Positions 6,753 through 11,828 of a DNA stretch of 11,828 nucleotides are shown piece by piece. The stretch's first letter is position 1. Each line of letters opens with the position of its first letter. A program made the translations under genes and the position numbers. The notes beneath the pieces were generated by a model. The model did not search any database and was not told the DNA's origin. It saw only the letters and a list, made by a program, of their open reading frames with translations. Origin of the DNA: an uncultured Collinsella sp. (GTDB taxonomy: Bacteria; Actinomycetota; Coriobacteriia; Coriobacteriales; Coriobacteriaceae); assembly GCA_900550835.1 (NCBI GenBank), contig URTP01000055.1, forward strand, positions 1 to 11,828, in the 5' to 3' direction.

Positions 6753-6792
6753 TTGAACCAATATAGGGGTTGCAAGCGGTACACTTTTGCAA
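6753..6792 (+). promoter_or_regulatory. Candidate promoter and repeat region before the aminotransferase
   Basis: TTGAAC (6753-6758) followed by CAATATAGG resembles the region before nadE. TTGCAA occurs twice, at 6770-6775 and 6787-6792, each copy itself a palindrome and the starts 17 nt apart, which is a possible operator pair. A TACACT at 6779-6784 is an alternative -10. All of this lies upstream of the terminator hairpin at 6810-6841. Confidence 0.3.
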
Positions 6793-6809
6793 TCTGATGG
6801 CCCGTATCG

Positions 6810-6841
6810 CGCGGCGCTCTTGTCGGAGCGCCGCGTTTTTT
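6810..6841 (+). terminator. Intrinsic terminator after nadE, in the aminotransferase leader
   Basis: A perfect 10-bp GC-rich stem, cgcggcgctc (6810-6819) with gagcgccgcg (6826-6835), closes a 6-nt loop and is followed by TTTTTT. It ends only about 18 nt before the aminotransferase ATG, leaving no room for a promoter after it. It is either the nadE terminator with read-through into the next gene, or a conditional terminator in the aminotransferase leader. Confidence 0.85.
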
Positions 6842-6859
6842 ATATCGAAAGGTGGCACC

Positions 6860-8023
6860 ATGCAGGCATCGCAGCGTCTCGACCGCTTTGGCGCGGAGGT
6901 CTTCGCCTCGCTCAACAACAAGCTTCTCGCGCTGAAGGCTCAAGGCAAGACCATTTACAACATGAGCGTGGGCACGCCCGACTTTAAGCCGTACGACCAC
7001 GTGGTCGAAGCGCTCATGCAGGCAGCCCAAGATCCCGAGATGTGGAAGTATGCCCTGCGCGACCTGCCCGAACTCAAGCAGGCCGTGTGCGATTACTATG
7101 AGCGTCGCTTTGGCGTTTCGGGCATTACGCCGTCCATGGTGCAGTCGTGCAACGGTACGCAGGAGGGCGTGGGTCATTTGGGCCTGGCCCTGCTCGATCC
7201 GGGTGACACCATTCTGGTTCCCGATCCGTGCTACCCGGTCTTTGAGGCGGGTGCGAAGATTGCCGATGCCAAGCTCGAATACTATCCGCTGGTGGCGGAG
7301 CACAATTACCTGCCCTATGTGGCGGGTATCGATCCCGAGGTGGCCGATCGTGCCAAGTATATGATCGTGTCGCTGCCCGCGAACCCGGTCGGCTCGGTGG
7401 GCACTCCCGAGGTCTACGAGGAGATCATCGCTTTCGCCCGCGAGCACGACCTGCTCATCGTCCATGACAACGCGTACTCCGACATCGTGTTCGACGGCGA
7501 GCCGGGCGGCAGCTTCTTGCAGTATCCCGGCGCGCTCGAGGTGGGCGTTGAGTTCTTCTCGCTCTCCAAGTCGTTTAACGTCACCGGTGCGCGTATCGGC
7601 TTTTTGGTCGGCCGCGAGGATGTGGTCTCTGCCTTTGCCAAGCTGCGCGGCCAGATCGACTTCGGTATGTTCTTCCCGATTCAGAAGGCCGCCATCGCCT
7701 GCCTGAACGGTCCGCGCGATGAGGTCGAGGCGCAGCGTCTGAAGTACCAGGAGCGCCGCGATGCCCTGTGCGACGGTCTTGAGGGCCTGGGCTGGGAGCG
7801 TCCAAACGCGCATGGCTCTATGTTTGTGTGGGCCAAGCTTCCCGGTGGTCGCACCGATTCCATGGCGTTTTGCGAGGAGCTCATGGAGAAGGCCGGCGTT
7901 GTGGTGACGCCGGGCGCGAGCTTTGGTCCTTCGGGCGAGGGACACGTGCGCATGGCGCTGGTCCTGCCGCCCGACCAGATCGCTTTGGCTGTCGAGGCCA
8001 TTCGTGAGGCGGGCCTGTATTAG
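6860..8023 (+). CDS. Class I/II PLP-dependent aminotransferase
   Basis: A 387-aa fold-type I aminotransferase that moves an amino group between an amino acid and a 2-oxo acid through pyridoxal phosphate, in the cytosol. Visible landmarks are SVGTPDF near the N-terminus (substrate loop), NGTQEG (98-103, phosphate contacts), LPANPVG with Asn175, HDNAYSDI with Asp203 and Tyr206 (PLP ring), SLSKSFNVTGARIG with the Schiff-base Lys237, and Arg364 in HVRMAL, which would bind the substrate carboxylate. The pattern is closest to the LL-diaminopimelate/aspartate/alanine aminotransferase group; substrate cannot be fixed from motifs. ATG 6860 is chosen because GAAAGGTGG lies just upstream and the family start (RLDRFG) follows; upstream in-frame extension to 6770 crosses the terminator hairpin. 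It is a single gene between nadE and ldh. Confidence 0.9.
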   Translation: MQASQRLDRFGAEVFASLNNKLLALKAQGKTIYNMSVGTPDFKPYDHVVEALMQAAQDPEMWKYALRDLPELKQAVCDYYERRFGVSGITPSMVQSCNGTQEGVGHLGLALLDPGDTILVPDPCYPVFEAGAKIADAKLEYYPLVAEHNYLPYVAGIDPEVADRAKYMIVSLPANPVGSVGTPEVYEEIIAFAREHDLLIVHDNAYSDIVFDGEPGGSFLQYPGALEVGVEFFSLSKSFNVTGARIGFLVGREDVVSAFAKLRGQIDFGMFFPIQKAAIACLNGPRDEVEAQRLKYQERRDALCDGLEGLGWERPNAHGSMFVWAKLPGGRTDSMAFCEELMEKAGVVVTPGASFGPSGEGHVRMALVLPPDQIALAVEAIREAGLY

Positions 8024-8035
8024 AAAGGTATTTCG

Positions 8036-8099
8036 ACTCGTCAATAGCTCGAAACCGATTTCGTGCAGTTATTTTACGAATACTGCAAACAATTTCGGT
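8036..8099. promoter_or_regulatory. Composite motif and nested inverted repeats before ldh
   Basis: ACTCGTCAATAGCTC (8036-8050) matches 14 of 15 bases of the motif before nadE. A near-palindrome (8050-8063, CGAAA and TTTCG arms) follows at once. Two nested inverted repeats overlap it: ACCGA/TCGGT (8054-8058/8095-8099) around TGCAGT/ACTGCA (8064-8069/8082-8087). This lies just upstream of the putative ldh -10, where an operator would be expected. No consensus Rex box was seen. Confidence 0.4.
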
Positions 8100-8113
8100 A
8101 AACGGTCGATTTT

Positions 8114-8142
8114 TGGCTGCGAATAGGGGCATAATCAAAGTC
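8114..8142 (+). promoter_or_regulatory. ldh: Candidate ldh promoter
   Basis: CATAAT (8130-8135) is a fair -10, with TGGCTGC at 8114-8120 and CAAAGTC following. The same words occur in the same order at 396-425. The -35 region is T-rich but lacks a clear hexamer. Start of transcription near 8142 would give a leader of about 85 nt that contains the hairpin at 8168-8198. Confidence 0.4.
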
Positions 8143-8167
8143 CCGATTGGATGTATTGGGATTACGG

Positions 8168-8201
8168 CAAGCCGCTCGGGTCGTTCCCGGGCGGCTTGTT
8201 T
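8168..8201 (+). terminator. Leader hairpin upstream of ldh
   Basis: A 13-bp stem with one T-G wobble (8168-8180 with 8186-8198) closes a 5-nt loop and is followed only by TTT. It lies between the putative promoter and the ldh ribosome site (GGGAG, 8214-8218). It could end aminotransferase transcripts, attenuate ldh, or act as a stabilising 5' hairpin; the short T run makes it a weak terminator. Confidence 0.5.
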
Positions 8202-8224
8202 GTGGAGAGAGATGGGAGTTTCTA

Positions 8225-9175
8225 ATGGTTAACGAGAAGAAGGTCGCTATTGTCGGCTGCGGTTTCGTCGGTTCGTCTTCGGCGTTCGCACTGATGCAGA
8301 GTGGTCTGTTCTCCGAGATGGTCCTCATCGACGTGGACAAGAACCGTGCCGAGGGTGAGGCCCTGGATATCGCGCACGGCATGACGTTTGCCGAGCCGAT
8401 GAAGATCTACGCCGGCGATTATTCCGATGTCGCCGACGCCGCCATGATCGTCGTCACCGCTGGCGCTGCTCAGAAGCCCGGTGAGACCCGCCTGGACCTG
8501 GTCAACAAGAACGTCAACATCTTTAAGTCCATTATCCCCGAGATTAAGAAGTCCGGCTTCGACGGCATTCTGCTCATCGTCTCCAACCCGGTCGATGTTC
8601 TGACCTACGCCGCCATCAAGATGTCCGGCCTGCCCGAGGGCCACGTCATCGGTTCCGGCACCGTGCTCGACACCGGCCGTCTGCAGCAGATGCTTGGTGC
8701 CCACGTCGAGGTTGACCCGCGCGATGTCCAGGCCTATGTCATGGGCGAGCACGGCGACTCCGAGTTTGTCGCTTGGTCCAGCGCTCAGGTTGCCGGCGTT
8801 CCGCTGAACACCTTCTGCGAGCTTCACGGCCACCTGGAGCACGAGGCCGCCGAGAAGCGCATCGCTGAGGACGTCAAGAACTCCGCCTACACCATCATCG
8901 AGAAGAAGCACGCCACCTACTACGGCGTCGCTATGGCCGTTAAGCGCATCTGCACTGCCGTCATGCGCGATGAACAGACCGTTCTGCCCGTCTCCTCGCT
9001 CATGGTGGGCGAGTACGGCCTGTCTGATCTTGCCATCTCCATGCCGACCGTCGTCGGCCGCGACGGCGTCGTCTGCCGCGTCCCCGTGCCGCTGAACGAT
9101 GACGAGCAGCATGAGCTCACCGCCTCCGCAAAGGCTCTCAAGGACATCATCGACAGCGTCGACTTCTCCTGCTAA
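8225..9175 (+). CDS. ldh: L-lactate dehydrogenase
   Basis: Reduces pyruvate to L-lactate with NADH, regenerating NAD+ in fermentation; a soluble, usually tetrameric enzyme. The 316-aa length is normal. The NAD-binding GCGFVGSS (11-18) is near the N-terminus. The active-site loop AAQKPGETR has Gln83, the residue that marks lactate rather than malate dehydrogenase (which has Arg there), and Arg89. SNPVD (120-124), Asp149 and Arg152 (SGTVLDTGRLQ) and the catalytic His176 (GEHGDSE) are all present. ATG 8225 has GGGAG 6 nt upstream; a TTG 26 codons earlier would read through the leader hairpin. Codon choice is strongly biased to C-ending codons compared with neighbours, as expected for a highly expressed gene. 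It is monocistronic with its own promoter and terminator. Confidence 0.95.
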   Translation: MVNEKKVAIVGCGFVGSSSAFALMQSGLFSEMVLIDVDKNRAEGEALDIAHGMTFAEPMKIYAGDYSDVADAAMIVVTAGAAQKPGETRLDLVNKNVNIFKSIIPEIKKSGFDGILLIVSNPVDVLTYAAIKMSGLPEGHVIGSGTVLDTGRLQQMLGAHVEVDPRDVQAYVMGEHGDSEFVAWSSAQVAGVPLNTFCELHGHLEHEAAEKRIAEDVKNSAYTIIEKKHATYYGVAMAVKRICTAVMRDEQTVLPVSSLMVGEYGLSDLAISMPTVVGRDGVVCRVPVPLNDDEQHELTASAKALKDIIDSVDFSC

Positions 9176-9205
9176 ATAAGGCTCGTTTAGGCAGCAAGCT
9201 ACAAT

Positions 9206-9242
9206 AAAGGCGTCTGGGTCCACGTGGCCCGGGCGCCTTTTT
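9206..9242 (+). terminator. Intrinsic terminator of ldh
   Basis: A 15-bp stem with a few T-G wobbles (9206-9220 with 9226-9240) closes loop CACGT and is followed by TTTTT counted from 9238. It lies 30 nt after the stop. TACAAT at 9200-9205 resembles a -10 but sits at the foot of the stem and is probably fortuitous. Confidence 0.88.
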
Positions 9243-9284
9243 GGTGAAAAGCAACCTGATCCCAACGCACCATCCCAATGCGCC
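9242..9284. repeat. REP-like intergenic repeat, copy 1
   Basis: A 42-nt sequence that matches 10469-10512. In the first 30 bases 25 are identical (core AAAGCAACCTG, then GCACCA) and both end in ATGCGCC. Short inverted arms TGGTG (9242-9246) and CACCA (9268-9272) are visible. It starts inside the T run of the ldh terminator. The compact palindromic layout is like a bacterial REP element. Confidence 0.55.
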
Positions 9285-9302
9285 ATAGTTGATGGGAGAG
9301 CC

Positions 9303-10463
9303 ATGTCGGATTCGCCTAATTTTTTGACCTATGCCCAGACGGCGTTTGATCCGTTTGAGGAACGGCCGTTCTGCGCGGTGGATAGCCTGGTCTTTGCATG
9401 GCTGTCATATCTGCGTTTGCCGGGGGATATGCCGGAGCTTACCGGCTGGCAGGGACTGGACGTGCGTGAGTTGCTGCGCGCCGAGTGCTACCAAGACATG
9501 ATTGGCGACCTGTGGGATCCGGAGGGGAGCCGTTCCTTGTTGGAGGCTGTGGCAGCAAGCCCTCGCTACCGTGGCGTTCGTGTTTGCGGCTATCGTACCG
9601 TGAATGATGCCGAGACGACGGAGCAGTTTGCGGCTATGACGTTCCGATTTCCGGCGGGGTTTAGCTATCTTTCCTTCCGGGGGACCGACAGCACGATTGT
9701 GGGCTGGAAAGAGGACTTTAACATGGCGTTCCGGTGTCCTGTGCCGGCCCAGGAATCCGCGGCGCGTTATGTGGACGAGGCAGCGGATACGATTGACGGG
9801 CCGCTTTTGTGCGGAGGTCATTCCAAGGGTGGAAACCTTGCGGTGTACGGTGCGGCGATGTGCTCCGATGTCGCCCGTGAGCGAATCGAACGGGCGTATT
9901 CCCATGATGGTCCGGGCTTCGTCGAGGAGTTTCTGAACGGCAACGCCTTCGCTGATCTATCCAGTCGAATCGACAAGACGCTACCTCGGTCGTCGATTTT
10001 TGGCATGATGTTCGAGACACAGGAGGACTATGCCATCGTTGAGAGCACCGAGTTCAGCCTGCTGCAGCACAATCCCTTTAGCTGGGTGGTTGATGGTCGC
10101 GACTTCGTGTACTGTGAGCGTCTGTCCGCCGGCGCGCGCTACGTCGACGGTTCCATTCGCGAGATGCTGCTTGCGGTGACACCTAACGAGCGCGAGCGTT
10201 TTGTAGATGCATTGTTCTCCGTGTTTGAGGCCACGGGTGCGGTGCGGTTTGCGGATATCGCTGGGAATCTACGCGAGAACCTGCCTGTGATGCTTCAGGC
10301 TGCACAAGGCTTCGACAAGGATACGCGACGCTTTGTCTCGCAGACCATCGTGGCAATCCTTAAATGCGCGCTGCTGCCCAAACGGCCCCAGATCGATATG
10401 CCTGCCGCCGGTAAGAGCCTGGCAGAACAGCTCGATGCATGGCAGTCCGAGCTCCTGCGCTAG
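9303..10463 (+). CDS. DUF2974 (Mbeg1-like) alpha/beta-hydrolase family protein
   Basis: A 386-aa protein with lipase-type hydrolase features. The strand/loop SFRGTDSTIVGWKEDF (124-139) is typical of lipase class 3 and DUF2974 proteins. The nucleophile elbow GGHSKGGNLA has Ser174. HDGPGF (201-206) gives a candidate acid, Asp202, and QHNPFSW further on matches the family's conserved QH motif. No signal peptide or membrane segment is seen, so it is probably cytoplasmic. The substrate is unknown; the family is common in gut Firmicutes and Actinobacteria without firm biochemical assignment. The ATG at 9303 is preceded by GGGAGAG. Both flanks carry a related short repeat, and the codon use is slightly less biased than in ldh. 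An esterase role is inferred from the catalytic motifs only. Confidence 0.85.
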   Translation: MSDSPNFLTYAQTAFDPFEERPFCAVDSLVFAWLSYLRLPGDMPELTGWQGLDVRELLRAECYQDMIGDLWDPEGSRSLLEAVAASPRYRGVRVCGYRTVNDAETTEQFAAMTFRFPAGFSYLSFRGTDSTIVGWKEDFNMAFRCPVPAQESAARYVDEAADTIDGPLLCGGHSKGGNLAVYGAAMCSDVARERIERAYSHDGPGFVEEFLNGNAFADLSSRIDKTLPRSSIFGMMFETQEDYAIVESTEFSLLQHNPFSWVVDGRDFVYCERLSAGARYVDGSIREMLLAVTPNERERFVDALFSVFEATGAVRFADIAGNLRENLPVMLQAAQGFDKDTRRFVSQTIVAILKCALLPKRPQIDMPAAGKSLAEQLDAWQSELLR

Positions 10464-10465
10464 CC

Positions 10466-10512
10466 ATTGGTGCAAAGCAACCTGTCCCCGATGCACCAAT
10501 CTTCGATGCGCC
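10466..10512. repeat. REP-like intergenic repeat, copy 2
   Basis: This copy has perfect 8-bp inverted arms, ATTGGTGC (10466-10473) and GCACCAAT (10493-10500), around a core with AAAGCAACCTG. It begins 3 nt after the DUF2974 stop codon and ends in ATGCGCC like copy 1. No T run follows, so it is not an intrinsic terminator. Confidence 0.6.
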
Positions 10513-10530
10513 TGGGGCGGGCTCGACCGC

Positions 10531-10536
10531 TATACT
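10531..10536 (+). promoter_or_regulatory. Candidate -10 of the nucleoid-associated protein gene
   Basis: TATACT is a good -10 hexamer 38 nt before the chosen start at 10575. No clear -35 is present at 16-18 bp; the second REP-like repeat ends at about -35. Confidence 0.4.
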
Positions 10537-10574
10537 GGTTCGTGCTTAATTCGATCTAGAACGGAATGCCGTAT

Positions 10575-11579
10575 ATGAAAATCAATCACGCGATTCTGCA
10601 TATCCTGGACTTTGACTCTGCCGTCAACGTCATGAGCCAGCGAGAGCTCGATATCGAGAGCCGCACCGTGCGCAACTTTGTGACCACACATTTGCGCCGT
10701 GCCCGTACATCGGCCGATAACAAGCGCGCCACGTTTGCCGAGAACTCCGCATTCGGCGGCGAGCTCAAGGGCTATTTCTTTGGCGAGCGCGAGTTCGTGG
10801 ACCTGTCGCAGCAGATTGCGGAGTTTATCTCCTCCGAGCTCACCAAAGCCGAGAAAGCCGAATCTACCGATGTGCTCGTGGCTGATTTTGACGACGATGA
10901 GGATGCCCGCTGGTTTGCCGTGATGCTGCTGGGCTCCAAGCAGGCTTTTATGCACGAGGTGGGCCGCGAGGAGGGGGAGGTGCGCAACGACATCGCGCGC
11001 CACTACGCTATTCTGCCAAACCCCTCGCAAAAGGTGCCGAGCTATGCCATCGTGCGCGCGAGCACCATGGAGATCGGCTATGTGGACAAGAAGCGCAAGA
11101 TTGCCGGCGAGGACCGTATGCTTATCCCAGATGGCCTGCTTCAGTGCGACACGGGCGTATCGGGCAAGGAGGTCATCGACACCGTGACGCGTGTGGTCGA
11201 GGAAGTCGCCGAGGAGCACGGTGCCAATACGGCCGTAGCGCTCGCTAAGGTTAAGGCTGCCGTTGCCGAGAAGGTTGAGGATGACGAAGAGCTGCCGCCT
11301 TGGGATATCGTCGATGAGGTCTTTGAGGACGAGCCGGTCATCAAGGAAAGCGTGCGCGCGGCACTGACCGAGGAGAAGGTGCCCGAGCGTGTGCCCGTGG
11401 AACGCAAGCAAGTCGAGCGCGCGGCGGTGCGCAATCACAAGATTCGTACCGACACGGGAATCGAGATCAGCTTCCCGGCCGAGATGGGTTCGAACTCCGA
11501 GTACATCGAGTTCGTCAACGAACCCAACGGCCTCATCTCCATCGAGCTCAAGAATATCGGCAGCATCGAGAATCGATAA
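10575..11579 (+). CDS. 37-kDa nucleoid-associated protein (YejK/NdpA family)
   Basis: A 334-aa protein of the nucleoid-associated NdpA/YejK family (usual length about 330-350 aa), soluble and expected to bind the chromosome. The N-terminus MKINHAILHILD, the region ELKGYFFGEREFVDLSQQIA and the central VGREEGEVRNDIARHYAILPNPSQKVPSYAIV fragments follow the family layout; the C-terminal third ends in VNEPNGLISIELKNI. Residues ~200-285 are acidic and helical (VEEVAEEHG, VEDDEELPP). I chose ATG 10575 because GGAA lies about 9 nt upstream; the ATG at 10566 directly abuts that site. It is a single gene with a -10-like TATACT upstream and a strong terminator downstream. Its precise role is not well defined in the family; it has been linked to DNA binding in E. 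coli. Confidence 0.88.
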   Translation: MKINHAILHILDFDSAVNVMSQRELDIESRTVRNFVTTHLRRARTSADNKRATFAENSAFGGELKGYFFGEREFVDLSQQIAEFISSELTKAEKAESTDVLVADFDDDEDARWFAVMLLGSKQAFMHEVGREEGEVRNDIARHYAILPNPSQKVPSYAIVRASTMEIGYVDKKRKIAGEDRMLIPDGLLQCDTGVSGKEVIDTVTRVVEEVAEEHGANTAVALAKVKAAVAEKVEDDEELPPWDIVDEVFEDEPVIKESVRAALTEEKVPERVPVERKQVERAAVRNHKIRTDTGIEISFPAEMGSNSEYIEFVNEPNGLISIELKNIGSIENR

Positions 11580-11604
11580 ACTGCGCTTGGACGTTGCAAA
11601 AAAC

Positions 11605-11641
11605 AAAGGCCGAAGCCTCGGATGAGGGCTTCGGCCTTTTT
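11605..11641 (+). terminator. Intrinsic terminator of the nucleoid-associated protein gene
   Basis: A perfect 13-bp stem (11605-11617 with 11627-11639) closes a 9-nt loop and is followed by a TTTTT run to 11641. It lies 25 nt after the stop; the AAA-rich 5' side might allow partial function in the other direction. Confidence 0.92.
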
Positions 11642-11678
11642 ACTTGGGGCTTAATTACGCTACTGGTTGAGCATAAGT

Positions 11679-11788
11679 CAGCGAAAACGCCCCAGAGCGA
11701 GCAAGGTGACGTGAAAGAGGAGAGCATTGACCTTTTGGTCATGCCCGACGATTGAACGTCAGATTGCCGCTCTGGGGCGTTTGCAGCG
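11679..11788. repeat. 100-nt hairpin element flanked by CAGCG direct repeats (MITE-like or structured RNA)
   Basis: Perfect 15-bp inverted repeats (11685-11699, 11768-11782; AAACGCCCCAGAGCG and its complement) enclose further nested pairing: GCAA/TTGC (11701-11704/11764-11767), TGACGT/ACGTCA (11707-11712/11756-11761), and an apical hairpin GACC-TTTT-GGTC (11729-11740) with GCAT/ATGC beneath it. The whole 100-nt unit (11684-11783) is bracketed by CAGCG at 11679-11683 and 11784-11788. The direct repeats look like a 5-bp target duplication, suggesting a non-autonomous mobile element; the graded nested stems equally suit a structured RNA. No coding gene is evident here. Confidence 0.6.
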
Positions 11789-11795
11789 TCGAGCC

Positions 11796-11823
11796 GTTAC
11801 GGCGTTTGGTAAAACGCCGTAAC
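11796..11823. repeat. Perfect 12-bp inverted repeat
   Basis: GTTACGGCGTTT (11796-11807) and AAACGCCGTAAC (11812-11823) form a perfect stem with a 4-nt loop. TATTA follows up to the window end, so it is at best a weak terminator on the visible sequence. It shares the word GGCGTTT with the end of the preceding 100-nt element. Confidence 0.55.
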
Positions 11824-11828
11824 TATTA

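Noticed and set aside
6725..8044. A 439-codon open frame antisense to the aminotransferase.
   Set aside because: Shadow of a well-supported GC-rich gene; it also runs through the terminator hairpin and has no recognisable domain.
8100..8224. A Rex-type NADH-responsive operator before ldh.
   Set aside because: No TTGTGAA/TTCACAA-like or TGTGAAC/GTTCACA-like pair was found, so I do not claim a Rex site.
9200..9205. TACAAT as a promoter -10 for the DUF2974 gene.
   Set aside because: It sits at the foot of the ldh terminator stem, so a transcript from it would begin within the hairpin; no -35 is present.
8222..9304. A 360-codon frame antisense to ldh.
   Set aside because: Produced by the strong C-ending codon bias of ldh; no ribosome site or family resemblance.
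10530..11606. A 358-codon frame antisense to the nucleoid-associated protein gene.
   Set aside because: Shadow of a gene with clear family resemblance; it would begin inside the terminator stem.
11548..11742. A 64-codon minus-strand frame near the window end.
   Set aside because: It crosses the terminator stem and part of the 100-nt hairpin element and has no ribosome site.
11642..11828. A CRISPR repeat or tRNA/tmRNA in the structured end region.
   Set aside because: There is only one long inverted repeat with no regularly spaced repeats, and no cloverleaf, anticodon arm or CCA-type end can be drawn.

Overview
The window reads as chromosomal DNA of a GC-rich, Gram-positive, anaerobic actinobacterium of the Coriobacteriia. 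Collinsella or a close relative is my best guess. That is an inference from gene content, codon use and a fermentative L-lactate dehydrogenase, not from a marker gene. Most genes are GC-rich housekeeping genes with good Shine-Dalgarno sites, and strong intrinsic terminators separate them.

Layout: (1) 1-370, the end of an EttA-type ABC-F translation factor and its terminator. (2) 371-2170, an AT-richer two-gene islet on the + strand: a Tat-exported papain-like cysteine protease and an overlapping small lipoprotein, with a terminator on each side. (3) 2169-4558, two minus-strand genes. One is a winged-helix/acidic-linker protein whose reading frame is broken near 2502. The other is a membrane protein with a long Ser/Thr/Gln-rich tail. 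(4) 4559-9242, a metabolic stretch on the + strand: glutamine-dependent NAD synthetase (nadE), a class I/II PLP aminotransferase and L-lactate dehydrogenase (ldh), each its own transcription unit with a structured upstream region. (5) 9242-10513, a DUF2974 (Mbeg1-like) alpha/beta-hydrolase bracketed by two copies of a short REP-like repeat. (6) 10531-11641, a 37-kDa nucleoid-associated protein and its terminator. (7) 11642-11828, no convincing gene, but a 100-nt nearly self-complementary element flanked by CAGCG direct repeats, then a second perfect 12-bp hairpin.

How the genes work together: there is no long operon. NadE makes NAD+ and lactate dehydrogenase reoxidises NADH. The regions upstream of these two genes share a 15-nt motif followed at once by a palindrome, which could mean common control. 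The protease and lipoprotein genes overlap and are probably co-translated. I found no CRISPR array, tRNA, rRNA, transposase or classical defence system. The most unusual items are the protease/lipoprotein islet, the frameshifted gene, the paired REP-like repeats and the terminal 100-nt hairpin element.
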